From: a virus
Length of the DNA stretch: 25,758 nucleotides
Strand: one strand, 5' to 3'
Virus record (IMG/VR): IMGVR_UViG_3300031841_001101
Coordinates: 1 to 25,758 of that record
Every line of letters starts with the position of its first letter. Position 1 is the first letter of the stretch. Below are positions 15,398 to 22,273 of the stretch, piece by piece. The notes beneath the pieces are model-generated. The model saw nothing but the letters and a program-made list of their open reading frames with translations. It had not been told where the DNA came from and did no database searches. The position numbers and the translations under genes were made by a program.

Positions 15398-16846
15398 CTA
15401 AAGTAGCCACTCTTTAGCCGCCTCTCCCAGCACTTTTCCCGCTAAATCAATCTTGCTACGCAGGGCTTTTAGCACCTTCTCGTCAATAGTGTCTGGCGAC
15501 ACCAAGTCGATATAAGTCACTTTACGGCTCTGTCCGATGCGGTGTGCGCGGTCTTCGGACTGCAACCGTATCTCTAAGTCGTAACTGTTGCTGTAATAAA
15601 TGACCGTATTCGCCGCAGTCAGGGTGATGCCGTAGCCGCCTGTCTTAGGCTGACCGACAAAAAACCGTAGTGGGCCGTCCTTATCCTGAAAGCGCTCCAC
15701 GATCTCTTGCCGTTCATCTTGCGGCGTAGCACCATAATAAGTTGCGACCGCTTCGGGCCCAAAGCGGTCGCGCAGGGCATTGGCTACCTGTTGGATGTCG
15801 TGTGTATACGTCGCCCAAATGATAGCCTTACCCTGTAACTCGTCAGTAATCTCCAGCAACTCCCGCAAGCGGTTGTTGTCCAGAGCCTGAATTTCCCCTT
15901 CATCCGGTTGAAGGTGACCACAACATATCTGTTGTAGCCGCATAATCTGTGTCAGCACACTTGCTGTAGTAGCTAGCTCCCCATTTTCTAATTTAGCAAG
16001 CGCCAATTTCTTCATCTGCTTGTAGACGCGCTTCTGCTCATCGGTCAGTTCAACGTCGCGCCGTATATACATCTTATCAGGTAGATCCAAGCACTGCTCT
16101 TTCAGGATGCGGTTACTAAACCCATCTAGCCTCTGGTTGAGCTCATCCAGCCGCCGATAGCCCACGATCTCCTGAAATGCACGGGTGCCCATCTTGCGCT
16201 TTTGCACCAGCGCATAGCGGTTTTGGAACGCATAGTAGCTGTTAAACCCCAATGCTTCCGGGGACAGGAACATACATTGCGAAAACAAATCCATCGGAGA
16301 CTTAGTCACAGGGGAGCCTGTCAGGATGCGTTTGTATGTGGCATCTTTTGCCAACATCATTATGTTCTTAGTGCGCGTCGCTTTGCGGTTTTTGATCGTC
16401 GTGCTTTCGTCCACCACCATTATGTTGTCGGGGTTTTCTTTCAAAAAGAAATATGCCACCTTTGTGCCACGCGGCGTGGACAACGCCTCGACGTTCATTA
16501 CAAACACTTTGAGCCCTTCAAACTCACCATACACAAGTTCGTGCATTTCTTCTTGAAACTTTTTTGTGGCAGAGGGCGTCCAGCGCACAATCGTGCGCTC
16601 AATGTCATCGGGCAAGTGAGTAGGTATTTCACCTTTTACCCAGTTGTCATAAACACCTTTAGGCGCTAGAATTAAAGCAGCACTTATCTTTTTGTCTTTG
16701 TACAAAGCCCCGATAGTGTCAATCGCCACCTTGGACTTACCTGTTCCCATCTCCATGAACAGTGCGTAATAGTCCGCGGCCCACGAGTCTTCCCACGCTT
16801 TTTGCTGATGGTCGAACGGCTTCGTTTTAAATTTATAATCCCGCAT
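15398..16846 (-). CDS. SNF2-family (SF2) DNA helicase/translocase
   Basis: 482 residues from the ATG at 16846, chosen because AAGGAG (16854-16859) lies eight bases upstream; a GTG at 16864 would place that ribosome site inside the gene. It has the two-lobe SF2 core: Walker A M-G-T-G-K-S (33-38), a motif Ia A-P-K-G-V-Y-D-N-W region near 61-69, Walker B V-V-D-E-S-T (144-149), motif III L-T-G-S-P-V-T (175-181), motif V G-G-Y-G-I-T-L-T-A-A-N, and motif VI Q-S-E-D-R-A-H-R-I-G-Q (429-439), typical of SNF2 proteins. Such phage enzymes are ATP-driven duplex DNA translocases thought to aid replication, recombination or protein removal. It is the only complete minus-strand gene, transcribed away from the replication operon. 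Confidence 0.92.
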   Translation of the reverse strand: MRDYKFKTKPFDHQQKAWEDSWAADYYALFMEMGTGKSKVAIDTIGALYKDKKISAALILAPKGVYDNWVKGEIPTHLPDDIERTIVRWTPSATKKFQEEMHELVYGEFEGLKVFVMNVEALSTPRGTKVAYFFLKENPDNIMVVDESTTIKNRKATRTKNIMMLAKDATYKRILTGSPVTKSPMDLFSQCMFLSPEALGFNSYYAFQNRYALVQKRKMGTRAFQEIVGYRRLDELNQRLDGFSNRILKEQCLDLPDKMYIRRDVELTDEQKRVYKQMKKLALAKLENGELATTASVLTQIMRLQQICCGHLQPDEGEIQALDNNRLRELLEITDELQGKAIIWATYTHDIQQVANALRDRFGPEAVATYYGATPQDERQEIVERFQDKDGPLRFFVGQPKTGGYGITLTAANTVIYYSNSYDLEIRLQSEDRAHRIGQSRKVTYIDLVSPDTIDEKVLKALRSKIDLAGKVLGEAAKEWLL

Positions 16847-16853
16847 GATTTTT

Positions 16854-16859
16854 CTCCTT
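16854..16859 (-). promoter_or_regulatory. Ribosome binding site setting the helicase start
   Basis: The minus strand reads AAGGAG, eight bases before the ATG at 16846. This near-ideal Shine-Dalgarno site favours that ATG over the upstream in-frame GTG at 16864. Confidence 0.8.
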
Positions 16860-16886
16860 GACACTAAGATAATATAAGCATATATA
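16858..16886 (+). promoter_or_regulatory. Sigma-70 type promoter for the replication operon
   Basis: A consensus -35 TTGACA (16858-16863) is followed after exactly 17 bases by TATATA (16881-16886). The start of transcription would be near 16893, giving a leader of about 45 bases before the AGGAG (16926-16930) and ATG at 16938. It overlaps a leftward promoter. Confidence 0.75.
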
Positions 16887-16898
16887 TGACATTGTCAA
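16871..16898 (-). promoter_or_regulatory. Sigma-70 type promoter for the leftward helicase
   Basis: On the minus strand a -35 TTGACA (16898-16893) is followed after 16 bases by TATATT (16876-16871). The predicted start is near 16864, leaving an 18-base leader that carries the AAGGAG of the helicase gene. The two promoters overlap face to face, so RNA polymerase should not occupy both at once. Confidence 0.65.
16887..16897. promoter_or_regulatory. Palindromic possible operator in the divergent promoter
   Basis: TGACA-T-TGTCA is a perfect 5-1-5 palindrome. It covers the leftward -35 element and the region just downstream of the rightward -10, a good position for a repressor site controlling both directions. 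A third TGACA half-site lies in the rightward -35 box. The binding protein is unknown; the small ribbon-helix-helix protein at 24368 is one candidate. Confidence 0.45.
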
Positions 16899-16937
16899 GG
16901 CCCGAACGGTGCCTTTAACCACGATAGGAGAAACGCG

Positions 16938-17516
16938 ATGAGCGATATCTTTGAACAGATGGAAGAAGACTTTGAACAAAGTCTGGCTTCATCAGTCGAA
17001 AAACTGGACCAAGGCGACCTGACTACGGTTGCTGGGATGGCCAGAGCAATCCGTGATAAGGAGAAAGCGATCAACGATCTTGAGCAAAAGCTCAAAGACG
17101 AAAAGAAAGCTTTTCTCAAAATGACGGATGAAGACCTACCTACCATGCTTGCAGAAATTGGTCTGTCTAGCATGAAACTGGATGACGGCTCGGAAGTGAC
17201 CGTCAAACAAACCTACGGGGCAAGCATCCTTGTAGATAACCGGCCAGCCGCTTACGACTGGCTCAGAGAGCATGGGTACGATGACATCATCAAAAATACG
17301 GTTGCCTGTCAATTTGGTAGAGGGGAAGACGACCGAGCGTCGGCGTTCAAAGCCTTTGCCGAAAAAGAAGGCTACTTCGCCGAACAGAAGACTGAAATCC
17401 ACCCACAAACACTCCGTGCGTTCGTTAAAGAACGGGTGGAAAGTGGTGACGAGTTCCCGATGGAACTCTTCGGAGCCTTTATAGGCCAACGAGCCGTTGT
17501 CAAAGGGAGCAAATAA
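16938..17516 (+). CDS. Conserved early phage protein, coiled coil, unknown function
   Basis: 192 residues with a good AGGAG site seven bases upstream; first gene of the replication operon. It is acidic at the N-terminus, with a coiled coil over about residues 25-58 (alternating charged residues with Leu/Ile/Ala), then a compact alpha/beta region with L-P-T-M-L-A-E-I-G-L-S-S-M-K-L-D-D-G-S, D-W-L-R-E-H-G-Y and H-P-Q-T-L-R-A-F-V-K-E-R. I recall these last motifs from phage early-region proteins encoded beside ssDNA-binding proteins, but I cannot name a function. It has no catalytic site, zinc site or membrane segment. Being first in the operon beside a putative SSB suggests a DNA replication or recombination role. 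Confidence 0.75.
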   Translation: MSDIFEQMEEDFEQSLASSVEKLDQGDLTTVAGMARAIRDKEKAINDLEQKLKDEKKAFLKMTDEDLPTMLAEIGLSSMKLDDGSEVTVKQTYGASILVDNRPAAYDWLREHGYDDIIKNTVACQFGRGEDDRASAFKAFAEKEGYFAEQKTEIHPQTLRAFVKERVESGDEFPMELFGAFIGQRAVVKGSK

Positions 17517-17517
17517 A

Positions 17518-18306
17518 ATGGCTGATAAGAAAAATGCTGTAGCAGAGCAAAAAACTGCTGAAATCGTTCAGTTCGATCCATCAATGTTTGAAGCGGATGC
17601 CGGAACTGGTCTCGAAAATATGGGTCAAGAGGACCTTGCCCTGCCGTTCCTGAAAATTCTGGGCGGTATGAGCAGGGAACTTGACGACCTTGAAGACGCC
17701 AAGAAAGGGGACATCTACAATACGGTCTCTGGTGGCGTTTACAGGGGCAAGGACGGCATCCGTGTCATTCCGGTAGCCTACCAGCGTCGGTTCATCCAAT
17801 GGGCCCCCAGAGGCGAAGGAACGGGCGCACCGGTGGCAATCTATGCTCCGGGTGAGGCTATGCCAAAAACCGAGCGTTCAGCCGAAGATAACAAAGAATA
17901 TGTTACCGACGGTTCCGGTCAGTATATCGAAGAGACCCACCAGCACTTTGTAATCGTGCTGAACGAAGACGGGTCTGCTGAGACAGCATTGATCGCGATG
18001 AAATCAACCCAGCTTAAAAAATCCAGAAAATGGAATAGCATGATTTCATCACTCACCATGCAGGGCAAGAACGGGCCGTTTACACCGCCGCGTTTTAGCC
18101 ATGTGTATCTGCTCAAGACCAATCTTGAGGAAAACAGCAAAGGTAGCTGGCACGGCTGGGAAATGAGCCGCGTCGGTCCTGTCGAGGATATGAACCAGTA
18201 TAACCGTGCAAAAGAGTTCAACGCAAGTATCCAGTCGGGTGACGTTGTTGTAAAGCATCAGGACGAGAGCGCGGGCGGGGATGTCTCCGACGACGTTCCA
18301 TTCTAA
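17518..18306 (+). CDS. Putative single-stranded DNA-binding protein with SSB-like acidic tail
   Basis: 262 residues from the ATG at 17518, with GGGAG about 10 bases upstream and the previous stop just before it; an in-frame TTG at 17497 is less likely. The body (about 30-215) is a mixed beta-rich domain with several Trp/Tyr/Phe residues (for example Q-R-R-F-I-Q-W-A-P-R and K-S-R-K-W-N-S-M). The C-terminus becomes acidic and Gly-rich and ends S-D-D-V-P-F, closely like the D-D-D-I-P-F tip by which bacterial SSB recruits partners. Its place immediately before the primase supports a ssDNA-binding role. I cannot confirm an OB fold from sequence alone; another DNA-metabolism role is possible. Confidence 0.65.
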   Translation: MADKKNAVAEQKTAEIVQFDPSMFEADAGTGLENMGQEDLALPFLKILGGMSRELDDLEDAKKGDIYNTVSGGVYRGKDGIRVIPVAYQRRFIQWAPRGEGTGAPVAIYAPGEAMPKTERSAEDNKEYVTDGSGQYIEETHQHFVIVLNEDGSAETALIAMKSTQLKKSRKWNSMISSLTMQGKNGPFTPPRFSHVYLLKTNLEENSKGSWHGWEMSRVGPVEDMNQYNRAKEFNASIQSGDVVVKHQDESAGGDVSDDVPF

Positions 18307-18318
18307 GTAGTTGGGGTG

Positions 18319-18345
18319 GCGTTATAGCGTTATAGCGTTATAACG
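18319..18345 (+). repeat. Three 8-bp iterons upstream of the primase, possible replication origin
   Basis: GCGTTATA occurs three times head to tail (18319-18326, 18327-18334, 18335-18342), and the last copy runs into the palindrome CGTTATAACG (18336-18345). A pyrimidine tract follows (18350-18360). This is the only non-overlapping gap inside the replication operon (18307-18370). Iterons beside a primase gene often mark an initiator or primase binding site, but a transcription operator is also possible. Confidence 0.55.
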
Positions 18346-18370
18346 TCATCCTTTTTCTTTTGGGGACGTC

Positions 18371-19912
18371 ATGTCTGTAGAAAAGTTTTCCGCCGTATTT
18401 AATGGCCTACAGTTGGCCTACGGCACATATAAAATAGAAAAGCAGCAGGCTAACGGGAAGAACACCGGTAGAGCCGCCATCATACGCGAACCGCGCACCA
18501 CGGCACTTTGGGAAGGTCACCTGTCCGGTAAGGGGCGGGGTATTGGTATCATACCGATCAACGAAGACAATAATTGTGTTTGGGGTTGTATTGATGTTGA
18601 CCAGTATCCGCTAGACCACAAGCTACTGGTAGAAAAAATCCGCAAGCTAAAGCTTCCGCTTGTTGTTTGTCGCTCTAAGTCCGGCGGCGCACACTGCTTC
18701 CTGTTTACCACAGAGTGGGTGGAAGCCAAAGATATGCAGGCTACCCTGCAACAGATTTCCGCCGCATTGGGATATGGCGGCAGTGAGATATTTCCAAAGC
18801 AGGTGAAACTTCATCTCGACCGCGATGATGTAGGCAACTTCCTGAACCTACCTTATTACGACGCGGAAGACGGACTGCGATACGCGATTAAAGAAGACGG
18901 CACATCGGCCACACTAGAAGAATTTTTTGAACTATACGAAGCGCACAAGCAGACGCCAGAGCAGTTGTTGAAACTGCAAATCGGGGATGAAGCCGAAGCG
19001 GCATCAATGAAGGACGGACCGCCTTGTCTGCAATTTCTGCTGAAGAACAAAATCAGTGAGGGTGGGCGCAATAACGGCCTGTTCAACATCGGCGTGTATC
19101 TACGCAAGGCTTACCCAGATAGCTGGGAGTCAGAAATCTTGCAATATAATATGCAGTATCTGGTGCCACCTCTGCCGCTGAATGAAGTCAACATTGTGGC
19201 AAAGCAGTTAGAACGTAAAGACTACGCCTACAAATGCTCAGATGCCCCCATCAACGCGCATTGCAACAAGGAACTGTGCCAGACCAGAAAGCACGGCATC
19301 GGTGCCGCTATTCAAGGCGCGGCGATTGCTAACCTGCGTAAATATAATTCCAACCCGCCGGTCTGGTTTCTGGATGTAAACGGGGAACCGCTGGAACTGG
19401 ATACTGAAGGCCTGATGAGCCAGCCGACGTTTCAGAAGGCTTGTATGGAGCAGTTGAACTTTATGCCGCGCTCTGTAAGCAAGCAGGTCTGGGAAGGCCG
19501 CATCGGCGGTCTGCTGACAGAAATGAAAGACAACGAGAGCGCCATTATTGAGGTGGCAGAAGACGCCAGCATCAGTGGCCAGTTTTACGACTATCTGGAA
19601 GAGTTCTGCGTCCATCTACAGAAAGCCAACGACAAGGAAGAGATCCTACTTAAACGGCCTTGGACCGATGATGAAGCAGGGGTCACCCTGTTCCGTTTGA
19701 AAGATTTTGAGAATTTCCTCAAGCGTAACAAGTTTTTTGAATACAAGTCACACAAGATCGCCCAGCGTCTACGCGACAAGGGAGGGGAAAGCACTGTTCT
19801 AAAGATTAAAGGCAGGCCTGTCCGTGTGTGGCAAATCCCTTCTTTTGAAACAGCAGAGATTGAATTAAACACGCCAGACTTTGGCGGCAACCAAACGGAG
19901 GCACCTTTCTAA
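18371..19912 (+). CDS. Archaeo-eukaryotic-type (AEP) DNA primase/primase-polymerase
   Basis: 513 residues with GGGGA five bases before the ATG. The N-terminal half is an AEP catalytic core: C-I-D-V-D (73-77) gives the metal-binding Asp75/Asp77, K-S-G-G-A-H (103-108) is the nucleotide-binding s-x-H motif, and K-L-H-L-D-R-D-D ... G-N-F-L-N-L-P (146-161) the third motif. Then comes a PriCT-like region with E-G-G-R-N-N-G-L-F-N (230-239) and a probable zinc site (Cys219, Cys289, Cys298, Cys303). The last 130 residues are helical and unassigned. It should make primers on ssDNA for the polymerase encoded at 22273. No RecA-like helicase domain is fused, so unwinding must come from a separate helicase. 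It ends E-A-P-F, faintly like an SSB tip. Confidence 0.85.
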   Translation: MSVEKFSAVFNGLQLAYGTYKIEKQQANGKNTGRAAIIREPRTTALWEGHLSGKGRGIGIIPINEDNNCVWGCIDVDQYPLDHKLLVEKIRKLKLPLVVCRSKSGGAHCFLFTTEWVEAKDMQATLQQISAALGYGGSEIFPKQVKLHLDRDDVGNFLNLPYYDAEDGLRYAIKEDGTSATLEEFFELYEAHKQTPEQLLKLQIGDEAEAASMKDGPPCLQFLLKNKISEGGRNNGLFNIGVYLRKAYPDSWESEILQYNMQYLVPPLPLNEVNIVAKQLERKDYAYKCSDAPINAHCNKELCQTRKHGIGAAIQGAAIANLRKYNSNPPVWFLDVNGEPLELDTEGLMSQPTFQKACMEQLNFMPRSVSKQVWEGRIGGLLTEMKDNESAIIEVAEDASISGQFYDYLEEFCVHLQKANDKEEILLKRPWTDDEAGVTLFRLKDFENFLKRNKFFEYKSHKIAQRLRDKGGESTVLKIKGRPVRVWQIPSFETAEIELNTPDFGGNQTEAPF

Positions 19913-20160
19913 TGTTACTAGCGGACGGATTTGATAAGGCTTTTATAGGAGTGGGCTTACGAGCCGGACAGGAAGAGATAGTCGTGTACGACTTTGATAT
20001 ATGCGTGGCTATATTGTGTGAACGAGACAACATGGATCTGGATGATGCGATTGAGTTCATGTACTACAATGTTGTCGGGGCTTGGATGGGAGAAGGCACC
20101 CCTTTGTTTGTTCAACGAATGAATAACATAGGAGATCTTCACGATGTCGATGTCGATTAG
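19912..20160 (+). CDS. Small conserved phage protein of unknown function
   Basis: 82 residues, coupled to the primase by a TAATG overlap. It has the pattern L-L-A-D-G-F-D-x-A-F-I-G at the start, V-Y-D-F-D-I-C-V-A-I-L in the middle and N-V-V-G-A-W-M-G-E-G-T-P-L-F-V near residues 54-68. I recall this as a widespread family of small phage proteins without known function. No cysteine pairs or membrane segments are seen. Its end overlaps the next gene by 17 bases. It probably acts with the replication proteins, but only by position. Confidence 0.78.
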   Translation: MLLADGFDKAFIGVGLRAGQEEIVVYDFDICVAILCERDNMDLDDAIEFMYYNVVGAWMGEGTPLFVQRMNNIGDLHDVDVD

Positions 20161-20515
20161 AAATCAGGAAATCTACAGAGAACGGGTAGAAGAAAAGAGA
20201 ACGCTTCAAGCTATTGCCAATAAATATGCAATTAGTCGTGAGCGGGTACGCCAAATAGTAAGAAAAGTGGGCAAAGATAACGAGCTTGAGAAAAGCTTTC
20301 CAGAAACACCTGTTCGGGTTTTTGACATTCAATGGACTCGCCGGACATATAACTGCCTACGTAACGAAAACCTTACGCCAATGTTTCTATCAGAGTTTGT
20401 TGAGCATACCAAAACAAACGACCTGCGCAGAATACCAAACTTAGGCAAGATAAGTCTGCGTGAGATAAAAACAAAACTAGGCAATCATGGACACGTGTTA
20501 CCTTATGGATACTAA
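20144..20515 (+). CDS. Sigma-70 region 4-like HTH fused to an RNA polymerase alpha-CTD-like domain
   Basis: 123 residues with GGAG nine bases before the ATG. Residues 10-42 match sigma-70 region 4.2, the -35-recognition helix-turn-helix: T-L-Q-A-I-A-N-K-Y-A-I-S-R-E-R-V-R-Q-I compares with T-L-E-E-V-G-K-Q-F-D-V-T-R-E-R-I-R-Q-I of E. coli sigma-70. Residues 64-115 match the RNA polymerase alpha C-terminal domain: R-T-Y-N-C-L-R-N-E-N (67-76) and P-N-L-G-K-I-S-L-R-E-I-K (98-109). By this alignment E. coli R265, N268, C269, G296, S299 and E302 are kept (R67, N70, C71, G101, S104, E107), while K298 is Ile103. It is probably a promoter-directed transcription regulator acting with host RNA polymerase. 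Both halves are recognised by pattern. Confidence 0.8.
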   Translation: MSMSIRNQEIYRERVEEKRTLQAIANKYAISRERVRQIVRKVGKDNELEKSFPETPVRVFDIQWTRRTYNCLRNENLTPMFLSEFVEHTKTNDLRRIPNLGKISLREIKTKLGNHGHVLPYGY

Positions 20516-22022
20516 GATATTCCGTATATACGGCCCGCCCGGAACTGGTAAGACTACAGCCCTGCTCAACAAAGTGGACGAGGCCCTTTCATCCGGCGTG
20601 GATCCTGCCCACATCGGCTACTTTGCCTTCACTCGCCAAGCGGCTAACGAGGCTGTCGAACGCGCCTGCACCCGCTTTAACTTTGAACCTGCACAACTGC
20701 CGTGGTTCCGCACTCTGCACAGTTTTGCCTTAAAGCTGTCGGGTATTCGCCAAGAACAAGTTATGCAACCAGAGCATTACAAAGAACTAGGCCACGCCGT
20801 TGGGCACAACTTGGTAACAGGCACAAGCACAGAAGATGCTTTCGATTTAAAAAAAAATAACAACCCTATCATCGGCCTCATCAATCTAGCACGGCTACGC
20901 AAAGTTGATTTGCGGCAACAATATGACGAGAGCGAATTAGATATAGCGTGGACTACCATCAAGTATGTGGCAGACAGCCTAACTGAATACAAAAACAGGT
21001 TTAACCTCTACGACTTCACCGATATGTTGGAGGTGTTTGTGCGCGACGGCGCAGGGTTCTGTCCCCGCCTAGCCATAACCTTTATCGACGAAGCGCAGGA
21101 CTTGTCTCCTCTACAGTGGGACGTGGCTCATGTGCTGGAGCAACACTCAGACCGCATCTACTGCGCGGGGGATGATGACCAAGCCATCTATCGCTGGGCA
21201 GGTGCCGATGTCGAACACTTTATCGGCCTCAACGGTGGCTACGAAGTGCTTGAGCAGTCCTACCGCGTACCCGCTACCGTCCACCCGCTGGCGGAGCGCA
21301 TTGCAAAACGCATCGTGCGCCGCGTACCAAAGACCTATCTGCCACGGCAAGATAGGGGCAAAGTACAACGCATACCAAGCACCGGATACATAGGATTTGA
21401 GGAGGGTTCGTGGCTCGTGCTGGCTCAAGCCGGATACTTCCTAGATGCCGCTACCGATGACTTAAAAAGCCGCGGCTTCCTGTTTAGTCGTAATGGAAGA
21501 CGGTCTATCTCAGAAAGACTGAGCGAGGCCATCAACGGCTGGGAACAACTGAGAAAAGGCAAGAGAATTACGGGCGAGGCCGCACGAGCCATTTACAGTT
21601 ATATGTCTGTCGGGGACAGAGTCAAGCGCGGATTTAAGAAACTGCCCGCTTTAGACGATGATGAATTAGTTAACTTTGAAGAGTTGACAGTTAACCACGG
21701 CCTGCTAGCCACTATTGACATGATCTGGCATACGGCTATGGACAAAATGCCCAGCGGTGACCGTGCATACATCACGGCTCTTCTGCGGCGCGGCGAAAAG
21801 TTTAATGCCGTACCCCGTATAAACCTGTCCACGATCCACGGATCTAAAGGAGGCGAAGCCGACAATGTTGTGCTATATACAGACTTATCCCCTGCCGCGT
21901 CTAAGGCCGCTGAGACGGCACCAGATGACCTGCATAGAGTGTTTTATGTGGGTGTAACCAGAACCAAGCAGAACCTTTACTTGGTTGAACCCGAAGACAC
22001 GAACAGGAGTTATTGGATATGA
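20487..22022 (+). CDS. UvrD/PcrA-like SF1 DNA helicase
   Basis: 511 residues with the SF1A motif set: Walker A G-P-P-G-T-G-K-T (16-23), Ia F-T-R-Q-A-A-N-E-A (48-56), T-L-H-S-F (76-80), II D-E-A-Q-D (201-205), III G-D-D-D-Q-A-I-Y-R-W-A-G-A (228-240), IV Q-S-Y-R-V-P (257-262), V S-T-I-H-G-S-K-G-G-E (about 455) and VI V-F-Y-V-G-V-T-R-T-K (485-494). It is shorter than UvrD/Rep (about 670-720), closer to compact phage helicases such as T4 Dda. It probably unwinds DNA 3'-5' during replication or recombination and may serve as the fork helicase, as no DnaB-like protein is seen. The ATG at 20505 is an alternative start; neither has a strong ribosome site. It overlaps the upstream gene. Confidence 0.93.
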   Translation: MDTCYLMDTKIFRIYGPPGTGKTTALLNKVDEALSSGVDPAHIGYFAFTRQAANEAVERACTRFNFEPAQLPWFRTLHSFALKLSGIRQEQVMQPEHYKELGHAVGHNLVTGTSTEDAFDLKKNNNPIIGLINLARLRKVDLRQQYDESELDIAWTTIKYVADSLTEYKNRFNLYDFTDMLEVFVRDGAGFCPRLAITFIDEAQDLSPLQWDVAHVLEQHSDRIYCAGDDDQAIYRWAGADVEHFIGLNGGYEVLEQSYRVPATVHPLAERIAKRIVRRVPKTYLPRQDRGKVQRIPSTGYIGFEEGSWLVLAQAGYFLDAATDDLKSRGFLFSRNGRRSISERLSEAINGWEQLRKGKRITGEAARAIYSYMSVGDRVKRGFKKLPALDDDELVNFEELTVNHGLLATIDMIWHTAMDKMPSGDRAYITALLRRGEKFNAVPRINLSTIHGSKGGEADNVVLYTDLSPAASKAAETAPDDLHRVFYVGVTRTKQNLYLVEPEDTNRSYWI

Positions 22023-22273
22023 AGCGCGAAGAAATACTTAAAAAAGCAGGGAGCCTAGTCAACGGCCCACGGGCCAAAGCCTACGGCGATGCCCAAGAAA
22101 ACCACGAGCGCATAGCCAAGATGTGGTCAGTGCTTCTGGACAAAGAGGTTTCTGTCTCGCAAGTCTATCAATGTATGATAGCGGTCAAACTATCACGGCT
22201 CATTGTAACCCCAGAACATGAAGATAGCTGGGTGGATATCTGCGGCTACGGCGCACTTGGTGGAGAGGACTAA
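22019..22273 (+). CDS. DUF6378-like small phage protein
   Basis: 84 residues from the ATG at 22019, with AGGAG nine bases upstream; a TTG at 22013 is in frame but less likely. It has the pattern G-S-L-V-N-G-P-R-A-K-A-Y-G-D-A-Q-E-N-H-E-R-I-A (split over residues 10-32), then W-S-V-L-L, V-A-x-K-L-S-R-L and D-S-W-V-D-I-C-G-Y-G-A-L. This matches the DUF6378 pattern I remember from many phages. It is helical with several conserved acidic and His residues; the biochemical role is unknown. It overlaps the helicase end and abuts the polymerase start (TAATG at 22271), so it is co-translated with both. Confidence 0.8.
   Translation: MKREEILKKAGSLVNGPRAKAYGDAQENHERIAKMWSVLLDKEVSVSQVYQCMIAVKLSRLIVTPEHEDSWVDICGYGALGGED

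Noticed and set aside
18319-18342. The GCGTTATA array as a CRISPR
   Set aside because: The 8-base units are head to tail with no spacers, unlike CRISPR repeats.
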